Shown here one piece after another: positions 1-9,123 of a DNA stretch of 64,000 nt. The stretch's first letter is position 1. Each line of letters opens with the position of its first letter. Both the position numbers and the translations under genes were made by a program. The notes below the pieces were generated by a model. It searched no databases. It was not told the DNA's origin and worked only from the letters and a program-made list of their open reading frames with translations. Location: contig NZ_QJRP01000013.1 in the NCBI RefSeq assembly GCF_003205295.1, positions 62,001 to 126,000 of the forward strand. Direction: 5' to 3'. The DNA comes from Pseudomonas mosselii. GTDB taxonomy: Bacteria; Pseudomonadota; Gammaproteobacteria; Pseudomonadales; Pseudomonadaceae.

Positions 1-261
1 CGACTGCTGCGCCACGAAGCGGATCGAGCGCTGCTCCAGCTGCTGGCGCAGCAGCTCTTTGTCGAACACTTCCAGCTTGGCCATCATCACCTGCACCAGC
101 AGTTGCTCCAGGCGCAGCCACACGGCGCGCTTCTGCTCGTCGTCATAGCCGTTCCAGTGGATCACTTCGTGGTGAAAGCGCTTGCAGCCACGGCACACCA
201 GGTCGCCGTAGACCGTGGAGCACAGGCCGACGCAAGGGGTCTTGATGGATTGGTTGGACAT
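1..261 (-). CDS. DUF1289 domain protein, 3' end outside window
   Basis: The first 87 codons of a minus-strand gene are visible; it runs off the left edge without a stop. Residues 8-30 contain the DUF1289 pattern, a PCVGLC followed by CRGC and then a conserved Trp after a His/Glu stretch, so four cysteines could bind a metal or Fe-S cluster. The function of DUF1289 proteins is not established. The ATG at 259-261 is the first in frame, and the protein begins MSNQSIKTPC, as is usual for the family. It is divergent from acnB, with a 408-base gap that contains a long palindrome. Confidence 0.8.
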   Translation of the reverse strand, partial: MSNQSIKTPCVGLCSTVYGDLVCRGCKRFHHEVIHWNGYDDEQKRAVWLRLEQLLVQVMMAKLEVFDKELLRQQLEQRSIRFVAQQS

Positions 262-411
262 GTAGAAACAACAGCTTGGCGGTGGAACACCGGTTCATGT
301 TAGCCCTTTGTCTAACCAGGGTCACCCGTTAAAGTCATCTACGCCGCCTTACTTTCGGCTTATTTTTGCCGTAGAATCACTCCGCCTTTTCAAGGCAACA
401 ATGTCCGTTGG

Positions 412-546
412 AAGCTGTTTTCAAAGCGTCACGAGCACAGTTCATCCGGTAGAACGGCGTTGGCCCTGTCCATGCAAGCGCGCATGGCCATGGCCAACCC
501 CTCATCAGCCTTCCGTTCTACAGGCGTAAAACTTTGAAAGCAGCTT
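412..546. repeat. Long imperfect palindrome upstream of acnB, possible structured RNA
   Basis: A nested inverted repeat of about 135 bases: 412-426 pairs with 532-546 (14 of 15), 449-457 (GTAGAACGG) pairs with 513-521, 460-465 (TTGGCC) with 492-497, and CCATGC at 470-475 with GCATGG at 482-487 around a six-base loop. It lies in the 408-base gap between the DUF1289 gene and acnB, at least 120 bases before the acnB start. It has no REP core. It could be part of the acnB leader, a separate small RNA, or a small palindromic repeat element. The rest of the gap (262-411 and 547-669) shows nothing else I can name apart from the acnB ribosome-binding site. Confidence 0.6.
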
Positions 547-669
547 CTGTAAGGATTCTCTGCGACCCTGGCTTGCCGGCCCAAAAAGCCGTCTTGAGCG
601 CATGGGTGCATGGAATGCTGGATGAGCGTCCCGGACTCCCTTTAGGGACCACTGATGAGGGTAATAACT

Positions 670-3279
670 GTGCTTGAAGCCTACCGCAAACACATCGAAG
701 AGCGTGCCGCTCTGGGTATCGTGCCCCAGCCGCTGAACGCCGAACAAACTGCAGGCCTGGTCGAGCTGCTGAAAAACCCGCCGGCCGGCGAAGAAGCCTT
801 CCTCGTAGACCTGATCACCAACCGCGTTCCGCCAGGAGTCGACGAAGCCGCCTACGTCAAGGCCGCTTTCCTCTCCGCTATCGCCAAGGGTGAAGCCAAG
901 TCCCCGCTGATCGACCGCAAGCACGCCACCGAGCTGCTCGGCACCATGCAGGGCGGCTACAACATCGAGACGCTGGTCGCGCTGCTGGACGACGCCGAAC
1001 TGGGCGCCGTCGCGGCCGAACAGCTCAAGCACACCCTGCTGATGTTCGATGCCTTCCACGATGTGGCCGAAAAAGCCAAGGCTGGCAACGCCCACGCCAA
1101 GGCCGTGCTGGAATCCTGGGCTGCCGGCGAGTGGTTCACCAGCCGTCCGGCGATCGCCGACAAGTACACCCTGACCGTGTTCAAGGTGCCTGGCGAAACC
1201 AACACCGACGACCTGTCCCCTGCTCCGGATGCCTGGTCGCGCCCTGACATCCCGCTGCACGCCCTGGCCATGCTGAAGATGGCCCGCGACGGCATCGAGC
1301 CTTCGCAGCCAGGTTCGGTCGGCCCGCTGGCCCAGATCGAAGCCGTTAAAGCCAAAGGCTTCCCGGTTGCCTACGTCGGTGACGTGGTCGGTACCGGTTC
1401 CTCGCGTAAATCCGCCACCAACTCGGTGCTGTGGTTCTTCGGCGACGACATCCCGTTTGTTCCGAACAAGCGCGCCGGTGGTTTCTGCTTCGGCACCAAG
1501 ATCGCCCCGATCTTCTACAACACCATGGAAGACGCCGGCGCCCTGCCGATCGAATTCGACTGCACCAACCTGGCCATGGGCGACGTCATCGACGTCTACC
1601 CGTTCAAGGGCGAAGTGCGCCGTCACGGCAGCGACGAACTGGTCACCAGCTTCGAACTGAAGACCGAAGTACTGCTGGATGAAGTCCGCGCCGGTGGCCG
1701 TATCCCGCTGATCGTCGGCCGTGGCCTGACCGAGAAAGCCCGTGCCGAACTCGGCCTGGGTGCTTCGGACCTGTTCAAGAAACCCGAGCAGCCAGCCGCT
1801 TCGACCAAGGGCTTCACCCTGGCACAGAAGATGGTCGGTCGCGCCTGCGGCCTGCCGGAAGGCCAGGGCGTGCGTCCAGGCGCCTACTGCGAGCCGAAGA
1901 TGACCACCGTCGGCTCCCAGGACACCACTGGCCCGATGACCCGCGACGAGCTGAAAGACCTGGCGTGCCTGGGCTTCTCCGCCGACCTGGTGATGCAGTC
2001 GTTCTGCCACACCGCGGCCTATCCGAAGCCGATCGACGTCACCACCCACCACACCCTGCCAGACTTCATCCGCACCCGTGGCGGCGTGTCGCTGCGTCCA
2101 GGCGACGGCATCATCCACAGCTGGCTGAACCGCATGCTGATGCCTGACACCGTCGGCACCGGTGGCGACTCGCACACCCGCTTCCCGATCGGCATCTCGT
2201 TCCCGGCCGGCTCCGGCCTTGTGGCCTTCGCCGCCGCCACCGGCGTCATGCCGCTGGACATGCCGGAGTCGATCCTGGTCCGCTTCAAGGGCAAGCTGCA
2301 GCCTGGCATCACCCTGCGTGACCTGGTCCATGCCATCCCTTACTACGCGATCCAGAAAGGCCTGCTGACCGTCGAGAAGAAAGGCAAGAAAAACGCCTTC
2401 TCCGGCCGCATCCTGGAGATCGAAGGCCTGAACGACCTGACCGTCGAGCAAGCCTTCGAGCTGTCCGACGCCTCGGCCGAACGTTCCGCCGCCGGCTGCA
2501 CCATCAAGCTGCCGGAAAAGGCCATCGCCGAGTACCTGCAGTCCAACATCACCCTGCTGCGCTGGATGATCGGCGAAGGCTACGGCGATGCCCGCACCCT
2601 GGAGCGCCGCGCCCAGGCCATGGAAGCCTGGCTGGCCAAGCCTGAGCTGCTGTCGGCCGACGCCGATGCCGAATACGCCGAGATCATCGAGATCGACCTG
2701 GCCGACGTCAAGGAGCCTGTGCTCTGCGCGCCGAACGACCCGGACGATGCCCGCCTGCTGTCCTCGGTACAGGGCGAGAAGATCGACGAAGTGTTCATCG
2801 GTTCGTGCATGACCAACATCGGTCACTTCCGCGCCGCCGGCAAGCTGCTGGACAAGGTCAAGGGCGGTATCCCGACCCGTCTGTGGCTGGCCCCTCCAAC
2901 CAAGATGGACGCCCACCAGCTGACCGAGGAAGGCTACTACGGCATCTACGGCAAGGCTGGCGCGCGCATGGAAATGCCAGGTTGCTCGCTGTGCATGGGT
3001 AACCAGGCACGTGTGCAGACCGGTTCGACCGTGGTATCCACCTCGACCCGTAACTTCCCGAACCGTCTGGGCGACGCCACCAACGTGTACCTGGCCTCGG
3101 CCGAGCTGGCTGCGGTCGCTTCGATCATCGGCAAGCTGCCGACCGTCGAGGAGTACATGCAGTACGCGAAAGACATCGACAGCATGGCTGCCGACGTCTA
3201 CCGCTACCTGAGCTTCGACCAGATCGCTGAGTTCCGCGAAGCGGCGGCCAACGCCAAGATCCCGGTGGTTCAGGCGTAA
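670..3279 (+). CDS. acnB: Bifunctional aconitate hydratase 2 / 2-methylisocitrate dehydratase
   Basis: TCA-cycle aconitase B, interconverting citrate and isocitrate in the cytoplasm. In propionate users it also hydrates 2-methylaconitate to 2-methylisocitrate. The 869-residue length is that of Pseudomonas AcnB. The three cluster-binding cysteines are visible: C713 in GSCMTN, and C772 and C775 in [11 protein letters not shown] chose the GTG at 670 ([12 protein letters not shown]) because GAGGG at 656-660 is a ribosome-binding site at the right distance and overlaps the in-frame ATG at 655. The gene faces the prp operon, so the hydratase that the methylcitrate cycle needs lies beside its partners. 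Confidence 0.97.
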   Translation: MLEAYRKHIEERAALGIVPQPLNAEQTAGLVELLKNPPAGEEAFLVDLITNRVPPGVDEAAYVKAAFLSAIAKGEAKSPLIDRKHATELLGTMQGGYNIETLVALLDDAELGAVAAEQLKHTLLMFDAFHDVAEKAKAGNAHAKAVLESWAAGEWFTSRPAIADKYTLTVFKVPGETNTDDLSPAPDAWSRPDIPLHALAMLKMARDGIEPSQPGSVGPLAQIEAVKAKGFPVAYVGDVVGTGSSRKSATNSVLWFFGDDIPFVPNKRAGGFCFGTKIAPIFYNTMEDAGALPIEFDCTNLAMGDVIDVYPFKGEVRRHGSDELVTSFELKTEVLLDEVRAGGRIPLIVGRGLTEKARAELGLGASDLFKKPEQPAASTKGFTLAQKMVGRACGLPEGQGVRPGAYCEPKMTTVGSQDTTGPMTRDELKDLACLGFSADLVMQSFCHTAAYPKPIDVTTHHTLPDFIRTRGGVSLRPGDGIIHSWLNRMLMPDTVGTGGDSHTRFPIGISFPAGSGLVAFAAATGVMPLDMPESILVRFKGKLQPGITLRDLVHAIPYYAIQKGLLTVEKKGKKNAFSGRILEIEGLNDLTVEQAFELSDASAERSAAGCTIKLPEKAIAEYLQSNITLLRWMIGEGYGDARTLERRAQAMEAWLAKPELLSADADAEYAEIIEIDLADVKEPVLCAPNDPDDARLLSSVQGEKIDEVFIGSCMTNIGHFRAAGKLLDKVKGGIPTRLWLAPPTKMDAHQLTEEGYYGIYGKAGARMEMPGCSLCMGNQARVQTGSTVVSTSTRNFPNRLGDATNVYLASAELAAVASIIGKLPTVEEYMQYAKDIDSMAADVYRYLSFDQIAEFREAAANAKIPVVQA

Positions 3280-3301
3280 GCTGAGCAGTACGTTGTAAGC
3301 G

Positions 3302-3332
3302 AAAGCCCCGGTAGCGATACCGGGGCTTTTTT
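3302..3332 (+). terminator. Rho-independent terminator of acnB
   Basis: The stem AAGCCCCGGTA / TACCGGGGCTT around a short loop is followed by a run of six T, 20 bases after the acnB stop. Confidence 0.9.
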
Positions 3333-3350
3333 GTTGGTTTTGTGGCCCTG

Positions 3351-3416
3351 TCGCGGGGCAAGCCCGCTCCCACGCCAGGATGAGCTCCCCCACGTGGGAG
3401 CGGGCTTGACCCGCGA
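3351..3416. repeat. REP pair between acnB and prpD
   Basis: Two opposed copies of the GTGGGAGCGGGCTTG-CCCGCGA REP core (3351-3373 and 3394-3416) separate the 3' ends of acnB and prpD. P. putida REP elements commonly lie between convergent genes. Confidence 0.85.
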
Positions 3417-3422
3417 TTGTCG

Positions 3423-4907
3423 TCAGATCACGAACAGGTCAACGAACCTGTGCACCGGCATGGACTCCAGCGCCTGCTGATCCTTGCACACGTCCAGGAT
3501 CGCCTCACAGCGCTGCCGCGCGAACCGCGTCGCCAGGTTTTCCCTGAACTTGGCCTCGAGCAACGGCATCCCCTCCTCCCGCCGGCGCCGATGCCCGATC
3601 GGGTACTCCACCACCACCTGCGGGGTGTGCGAACCGTCCTTGAAGAACACCTGCACGCCATTGGCGATAGAGCGCTTGTCGGCCTCCAGGTACTCGCGGC
3701 TGAAACGCGGCTCCTCGACGATCACCATCTTCTCGCGCAGTCGGTCGATGCTCGGGTGCGCGGCGTGGAAGGCATCCTCGTAGTGCTCGGCCACCAGGTC
3801 GCCGAAGATCAGCGGCACGGCGGTCATGTACTGCAGGCAGTGGTCGCGGTCCGCAGCGTTGGCCAGCGGCCCCTCCTTGGAAATGATACGAATCGCCGAC
3901 TCATGGGTGGTGATGACGATCCGGTCGATCTCGTGCAGCCGGTTGCGCACCTGCGGGTGCAGGGTCACCGCGGCTTCGCAGGCGGTCTGGGCGTGGAACT
4001 CGGCAGGGAAGCTGATCTTGAACAGCACGTTCTCCATCACGTAGCTGCCCAGCGGCTGCGGCAGGCGCAGTTCACGCAGCGGCTCGGGCTTGAGCGCCAG
4101 GTCCTTGTTGGCATGGCTGAACGACACATCGTAGAAGCCCCACTGCCTGGCGGTCAGCGCACCGGGCACGCCCATCTCGCCACGCAGGGCGATATCGGCC
4201 AGGCGCACGCCGCGGCTGGAAGCATCCCCCGCCGCCCATGACTTGCGCGAGCCGGCATTGGGCGCGTGGCGGTAGGTGCGCAGGGCCTGGCCATCGACGA
4301 AGGCGTGGGACAGCGCCGACAGCAGTTGCTCGCGATTGGCGCCCATGAGCCTGGCGCAGACCGCCGTGGAGGCGACCTTGACCAGCAGCACATGGTCCAG
4401 GCCGACCCGGTTGAACGAGTTCTCCAGCGCCAGCACGCCCTGGATCTCGTGGGCCATGACCATGGCATCGAGCACCTCGCGCATGACCAGGGGCGCCTCG
4501 CCGTTGGCCACGCGCTTTTGCGACAGGTGATCGGTGACCGCCAGGATGCCGCCGAGGTTGTCCGAGGGGTGGCCCCACTCCGCCGCCAGCCAGGTGTCGT
4601 TGTAGTCCAGCCAGCGGACGATGCAGCCGATGTCCCAGGCGGCCTTGACCGGGTCGAGACGGTAGCTGGTGCCGGGCACGCGGGCGCCATGGGGAACGAT
4701 GGTGCCCTCGACCAGCGGGCCGAGATGCTTGGTGCATTCGGGGAAGCGCAGGGCCAGCAGGCCGCAGCCCAGGGTGTCCATCAGGCAATGGCGGGCGGTG
4801 TTCAGGGCTTCGGGGGAATCGACGCGGTAGCCGAGCACGTAGTCGGCGAGGGTCTGCAGGACCTGGTCGTAGTCGGGGCGGGTGTTGAGGTCTACGTTTG
4901 CGCTCAT
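3423..4907 (-). CDS. prpD: 2-methylcitrate dehydratase PrpD
   Basis: Dehydrates 2-methylcitrate to 2-methylaconitate in the 2-methylcitrate cycle of propionyl-CoA breakdown. The 494 residues match the MmgE/PrpD family, including the typical [19 protein letters not shown] stretch and the GDASSRGV region. The start is the ATG at 4905-4907 (MSANVDLNT), preceded by AAGGAG; an upstream in-frame ATG would run into the REP region. It is the last gene of the operon. AcnD with PrpF, encoded just upstream, does the same chemistry by another route, so this operon carries both solutions. Confidence 0.95.
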   Translation of the reverse strand: MSANVDLNTRPDYDQVLQTLADYVLGYRVDSPEALNTARHCLMDTLGCGLLALRFPECTKHLGPLVEGTIVPHGARVPGTSYRLDPVKAAWDIGCIVRWLDYNDTWLAAEWGHPSDNLGGILAVTDHLSQKRVANGEAPLVMREVLDAMVMAHEIQGVLALENSFNRVGLDHVLLVKVASTAVCARLMGANREQLLSALSHAFVDGQALRTYRHAPNAGSRKSWAAGDASSRGVRLADIALRGEMGVPGALTARQWGFYDVSFSHANKDLALKPEPLRELRLPQPLGSYVMENVLFKISFPAEFHAQTACEAAVTLHPQVRNRLHEIDRIVITTHESAIRIISKEGPLANAADRDHCLQYMTAVPLIFGDLVAEHYEDAFHAAHPSIDRLREKMVIVEEPRFSREYLEADKRSIANGVQVFFKDGSHTPQVVVEYPIGHRRRREEGMPLLEAKFRENLATRFARQRCEAILDVCKDQQALESMPVHRFVDLFVI

Positions 4908-4938
4908 TCGTGGCTCCTTGAAAAAGGGCTGCTTTGCA

Positions 4939-4997
4939 GCCCATCGCGGGGCAAGTCGCATCGGCGGTGCGCCGATGCGACTTGCCCCGCGATGGGC
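4939..4997. repeat. Perfect inverted REP-like repeat, prpF/prpD junction
   Basis: Near-perfect 28-base arms (GCCCATCGCGGGGCAAGTCGC and its complement) around a three-base loop. The CCCGCGAT end of the REP is kept, but the usual GTGGGAGCGG part is replaced by CGCATCGGCG. It lies within the operon. Confidence 0.8.
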
Positions 4998-5024
4998 CAG
5001 ATAAGCCGAGCGCTGATGGTGCGC

Positions 5025-6215
5025 TTAGAAGCTATCACCGGGCACGCGCACCCAGCCCTCCATCAGCACCCGAGCGCTTCGGCTCATGATTGCCTTGGTC
5101 ACGGTCCAATGGCCGTCCACCTGACGCGCCTCGGCACCGACCCGCAGCGTTCCGGACGGATGGCCGAAACGCACGGCACTTCGTTCGCCGCCACCGGCGG
5201 CGAGGTTGACCAGCGTCCCCGGGATCGCCGCGGCGGTGCCGATGGCGACCGCCGCGGTGCCCATCATCGCGTGGTGCAGCTTGCCCATCGACAGCGCACG
5301 CACCAGCAGGTCGACGTCCTCGGCGGCGACAACCTTGCCACTGGAGGAGGTATAGCTTGTCGGCGACGCGACGAACGCCACCTTCGGCGTGTGCTGGCGT
5401 CCGGCGGCCTGGTTGACGTGCTCGATCAGCCCCATGCGCACCGCGCCATGGGCACGGATGCTCTCGAAACGCTGCAACGCGGCGATATCGCCATTGATGG
5501 CGTCCTGCAGCTCGGTACCGGTATAGCCGATATCGGCGGCATTGACGAAGATGGTCGGGATGCCGGCGTTGATCAGGGTCGCCTTGAAGGTGCCGACGCC
5601 CGGCACCTCGAGGTCGTCGACCAGGTTGCCGGTGGGGAACATCGCCCCGCCTTCGCCGTCCTCGTCAGCGGCCGGTTCGAGGAATTCCAGCTGCACCTCG
5701 GCGGCCGGGAAGGTCACGCCGTCGAGCTCGAAATCGCCGGTTTCCTGCACCTCGCCGTCGGTGATCGGCACATGGGCGATGATGGTCTTGCCGATGTTGG
5801 CCTGCCAGATCCGCACAGTGGCGATGCCATTGCGCGGAATGCGGCTGGCATCGACCAGCCCGCCACTGATGGCGAACGAGCCGACCGCGGCGGACAGGTT
5901 GCCGCAATTGCCGCTCCAGTCGACGAAGGCCTTGTCGATGGACACCTGGCCAAACAGGTAGTCGACATCATGGTCGGCCTTGATGCTTTTCGACAGGATC
6001 ACCGTCTTGCTGGTGCTGGAGGTGGCGCCGCCCATGCCGTCGATCTGCTTGCCGTACGGGTCGGGGCTGCCGATCACCCGCAGCAGCAGGGCGTCACGGG
6101 CCGGGCCTGGGACCTGGGCCTGCTCGGGCAGGTCCTGGAGGCGGAAGAACACGCCTTTGCTGGTGCCGCCGCGAATATAGGTGGCGGGGATTTTTACTTG
6201 AGGTACATGGGCCAT
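5025..6215 (-). CDS. prpF: 2-methylaconitate cis-trans isomerase PrpF
   Basis: Isomerises the 2-methylaconitate isomer made by AcnD into the cis isomer that aconitase can hydrate; it is needed for AcnD-type methylcitrate cycles. The 396-residue protein shows the family features: IPATYIRGGTSKGVFF at the N-terminus, DGMGGATSSTSKT, and the WSGNCGNLSAAVG segment with the conserved cysteine. The ATG at 6213-6215 (MAHVPQVKIP) follows an AGGA. It lies between acnD and prpD and has REP pairs on both sides. Confidence 0.95.
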   Translation of the reverse strand: MAHVPQVKIPATYIRGGTSKGVFFRLQDLPEQAQVPGPARDALLLRVIGSPDPYGKQIDGMGGATSSTSKTVILSKSIKADHDVDYLFGQVSIDKAFVDWSGNCGNLSAAVGSFAISGGLVDASRIPRNGIATVRIWQANIGKTIIAHVPITDGEVQETGDFELDGVTFPAAEVQLEFLEPAADEDGEGGAMFPTGNLVDDLEVPGVGTFKATLINAGIPTIFVNAADIGYTGTELQDAINGDIAALQRFESIRAHGAVRMGLIEHVNQAAGRQHTPKVAFVASPTSYTSSSGKVVAAEDVDLLVRALSMGKLHHAMMGTAAVAIGTAAAIPGTLVNLAAGGGERSAVRFGHPSGTLRVGAEARQVDGHWTVTKAIMSRSARVLMEGWVRVPGDSF

Positions 6216-6255
6216 TGCAGTTTTTCCTGATCTTTTCGTTTCGGCGAAAATCCCT

Positions 6256-6359
6256 GGGGCTGCTTTGCAGCCCTTTCGCGACACAAGGCCGCTCCTACAG
6301 GAGGTCGCGGTCGCCTGTAGGAGCGGCCTTGTGTCGCGAAAGGGCCGCATAGCGGCCCC
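6256..6359. repeat. REP pair, acnD/prpF junction
   Basis: Two opposed copies of the long REP type (CTGTAGGAGCGGCCTTGTGTCGCGAAAGGGC), each with an extra GC-rich mini-hairpin at its outer end (GGGGCTGCTTTGCAGCCC; GGGCCGCATAGCGGCCCC). It fills the gap between acnD and prpF. Confidence 0.9.
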
Positions 6360-6369
6360 CGTTTCATGC

Positions 6370-8958
6370 TCAGGCCGTGCCTTCCAGGAAGTCCTGGGCA
6401 AAGCGCTGCAACACCCCACCCGCCTCGTAGATCGACACCTCTTCGGCGGTATCCAGGCGGCAGGTCACCGGCACCTCGACGCGCTCGCCGTTGCGCCGCG
6501 TCACCACCAGGGTCAGCGTCGCCCGTGGCGTGCGCTCGCCGAGCACATCGTAGGTCTCGCTGCCATCCAGGCCCAGGGTCTTGCGGTCGGTGCCCGGCTT
6601 GAACTCCAGCGGCAGCACGCCCATGCCCACCAGGTTGGTGCGGTGGATACGCTCGAAGCCTTCGGCGACGATGGCCTCGACACCGGCCAGGCGCACGCCC
6701 TTGGCTGCCCAGTCACGGGACGAGCCCTGGCCGTAGTCGGCACCGGCAACGATGATCAGCGGCTGCTTGCGCTCCATGTAGGTCTCGATGGCCTCCCACA
6801 TGCGGGTCACCTTGCCTTCCGGCTCAAGGCGCGCCAGCGAACCCTGCTTCACGCTGCCGTCGTCCTTGCGCACCATTTCGTTGAACAGCTTGGGGTTGGC
6901 GAAAGTGGCGCGCTGGGCGGTCAGGTGGTCACCGCGGTGGGTGGCATAGGAGTTGAAGTCCTCCTCTGGCAGGCCCATCTTCGCCAGGTACTCACCCGCG
7001 GCGCTGTCGAGCATGATGGCATTGGACGGCGACAGGTGATCGGTGGTGATGTTGTCCGGCAGCACCGCCAGCGGGCGCATGCCACGCAGGGTGCGTTCGC
7101 CGGCCAGGGCGCCTTCCCAATACGGCGGACGGCGGATGTAGGTGCTCATCGGCCGCCAGTCGTACAGCGGCGCGACCTTCGGCCCCTTGTCTTCCTCGAT
7201 GGTGAACATCGGGATGTACACCTGGCGGAACTGCTCGGGCTTGACCGAGGCGCGCACCACGGCGTCGATCTCTTCATCGCTCGGCCAGATGTCCTTCAGG
7301 CGAATCTCCTTGCCGTCGACCACGCCCAGCACATCCTTCTCGATATCGAAGCGAATGGTGCCGGCGATCGCGTAGGCCACTACCAGCGGTGGCGAAGCGA
7401 GGAAGGCCTGCTTGGCGTACGGGTGGATGCGCCCGTCGAAGTTGCGGTTGCCCGAAAGCACGGCGGTGGCGTACAGGTCGCGGTCGATGATCTCCTGCTG
7501 GATCACCGGGTCCAGCGCGCCGGACATGCCGTTGCAGGTGGTGCAGGCGAAGGCGACGATACCAAAGCCCAGTTGCTCCAGTTCCTGCTCCAGCCCTGCT
7601 TCCTTGAGGTACAGCTGCACGGCCTTGGAGCCCGGCGCCAGCGACGACTTGACCCACGGCTTGCGGACCAGGCCGAGCTTGTTGGCGTTACGCGCCAGCA
7701 GGCCGGCGGCGATCACGTTGCGCGGGTTGCTGGTGTTGGTGCAACTGGTGATGGCGGCGATGATCACCGCGCCATCGGGCATCTGCCCCGGCACTTCTTG
7801 CCACTGGCCGGCGATGCCCTTGGCCGCCAGGTCGCTGGTGGCCACGCGGGCGTGCGGGTTGGACGGGCCGGCCATGTTGCGCACCACGCTCGACAGGTCG
7901 AAGCTCAGGGTGCGCTCGTACTCGGCCTTGGCCAGGCTGTCGGCCCACAGGCCGGTGGCCTTGGCGTAGGTCTCCACCAGTTGCACCTGCTGGTCGTCGC
8001 GGCCAGTGAGCTTGAGGTAGTCGATGGTCTGCTGGTCGATGGCGAACATCGCCGCGGTGGCGCCGTATTCCGGGGCCATGTTGGAGATGGTGGCGCGGTC
8101 GCCCAGGGTCAGCGCGCTGGCGCCGGCACCGTGGAACTCCAGGTAGGCGCCGACCACTTTCTGCTTGCGCAGGAACTCGGTGAGCGCCAGCACCAGGTCG
8201 GTGGCGGTGATGTTCGGCGCCAGGCGACCGGTCAGCTCGACACCGACGATCTCCGGCAGGCGCATCCACGAGGCGCGGCCGAGCATCACGTTCTCCGCCT
8301 CCAGGCCGCCGACGCCGATGGCGATCACGCCCAGGGCATCCACGTGCGGGGTGTGGCTGTCGGTGCCGACGCAGGTGTCCGGGTAGGCCACGCCGCGATC
8401 GTTGTGGATCACCGGCGACATCTTCTCCAGGTTGATCTGGTGCATGATGCCGTTGCCCGGCTGGATCACGTCGACGTTCTTGAACGCCTGCTTGGTCCAG
8501 TTGATGAAGTGGAAACGGTCTTCGTTGCGGCGGTCCTCGATGGCGCGGTTCTTCTCGAACGCCTGCGGGTCGAAGCCGCCGCACTCCACGGCCAGCGAGT
8601 GGTCGACGATCAGCTGCACCGGCACCACCGGGTTGACCTGGGCCGGATCGCCGCCCTTGTCGGCGATGGCGTCGCGCAGGCCGGCCAGGTCGACCAGGGC
8701 GGTCTGGCCGAGGATGTCGTGGCAGACCACGCGGGCGGGGAACCAGGGGAAGTCGAGGTCGCGCTTGCGCTCGATCAGCTGTTCCAGCGAGGCGTTGAGG
8801 GTGGCCGGATCACAGCGGCGCACCAGGTTCTCGGCCAGCACGCGGGAGGTGTACGGCAGGCCGTCGTAGGCGCCGGGCTTGATCGCCTCGACCGCGGCAC
8901 GGGCGTCGAAGTAGTCCAGGGCGGTGCCTGGCAGGTTCTTGCGGAATGCGGTGTTCAT
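6370..8958 (-). CDS. acnD: Fe/S-dependent 2-methylcitrate dehydratase AcnD
   Basis: Aconitase-family enzyme that dehydrates 2-methylcitrate in the methylcitrate cycle and works with PrpF. The 862-residue length is that of AcnD. The [4Fe-4S] ligands are visible as C406 (SCTN) and C472/C475 (ACTTCNG). Substrate-binding segments DTCVGTDSHTPHVDALG and GADYGQGSSRDWA are also present. The start is the ATG at 8956-8958 (MNTAFRKNLPG); longer in-frame starts would lie within the REP pair. Confidence 0.96.
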   Translation of the reverse strand: MNTAFRKNLPGTALDYFDARAAVEAIKPGAYDGLPYTSRVLAENLVRRCDPATLNASLEQLIERKRDLDFPWFPARVVCHDILGQTALVDLAGLRDAIADKGGDPAQVNPVVPVQLIVDHSLAVECGGFDPQAFEKNRAIEDRRNEDRFHFINWTKQAFKNVDVIQPGNGIMHQINLEKMSPVIHNDRGVAYPDTCVGTDSHTPHVDALGVIAIGVGGLEAENVMLGRASWMRLPEIVGVELTGRLAPNITATDLVLALTEFLRKQKVVGAYLEFHGAGASALTLGDRATISNMAPEYGATAAMFAIDQQTIDYLKLTGRDDQQVQLVETYAKATGLWADSLAKAEYERTLSFDLSSVVRNMAGPSNPHARVATSDLAAKGIAGQWQEVPGQMPDGAVIIAAITSCTNTSNPRNVIAAGLLARNANKLGLVRKPWVKSSLAPGSKAVQLYLKEAGLEQELEQLGFGIVAFACTTCNGMSGALDPVIQQEIIDRDLYATAVLSGNRNFDGRIHPYAKQAFLASPPLVVAYAIAGTIRFDIEKDVLGVVDGKEIRLKDIWPSDEEIDAVVRASVKPEQFRQVYIPMFTIEEDKGPKVAPLYDWRPMSTYIRRPPYWEGALAGERTLRGMRPLAVLPDNITTDHLSPSNAIMLDSAAGEYLAKMGLPEEDFNSYATHRGDHLTAQRATFANPKLFNEMVRKDDGSVKQGSLARLEPEGKVTRMWEAIETYMERKQPLIIVAGADYGQGSSRDWAAKGVRLAGVEAIVAEGFERIHRTNLVGMGVLPLEFKPGTDRKTLGLDGSETYDVLGERTPRATLTLVVTRRNGERVEVPVTCRLDTAEEVSIYEAGGVLQRFAQDFLEGTA

Positions 8959-9006
8959 ATCGTTATCGGGCTCGGTCACGGTAATCGTTATGCAGGTCTG
9001 GCCATT

Positions 9007-9110
9007 GGGGCCGCTGCGCGCCCCTTTCGCGACACAAGGCCGCTCCCACAAGTGCAACCCAGTTCCTGTGGGAGCGGCCTTGTGTCGCGAAAGGGCTGCG
9101 CAGCAGCCCC
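9007..9110. repeat. REP pair, prpC/acnD junction
   Basis: Opposed long-type REP copies with 45-base arms ending in GGGCCGCTGCGCGCCCC and GGGCTGCGCAGCAGCCCC. They lie in the gap between prpC and acnD. Confidence 0.9.
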
Positions 9111-9123
9111 GGCAGTCGACAAT

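Noticed and set aside
505..3393. Long minus-strand open frame of 962 codons opposite acnB
   Set aside because: A shadow of high-GC codon bias; acnB in the other strand has all aconitase motifs, and the shadow product is a low-complexity mix of His/Gly/Ala/Val without family features.
4266..6230. Plus-strand open frame of 654 codons opposite prpD/prpF
   Set aside because: Antisense shadow; its product shows no domain and crosses the REP region.
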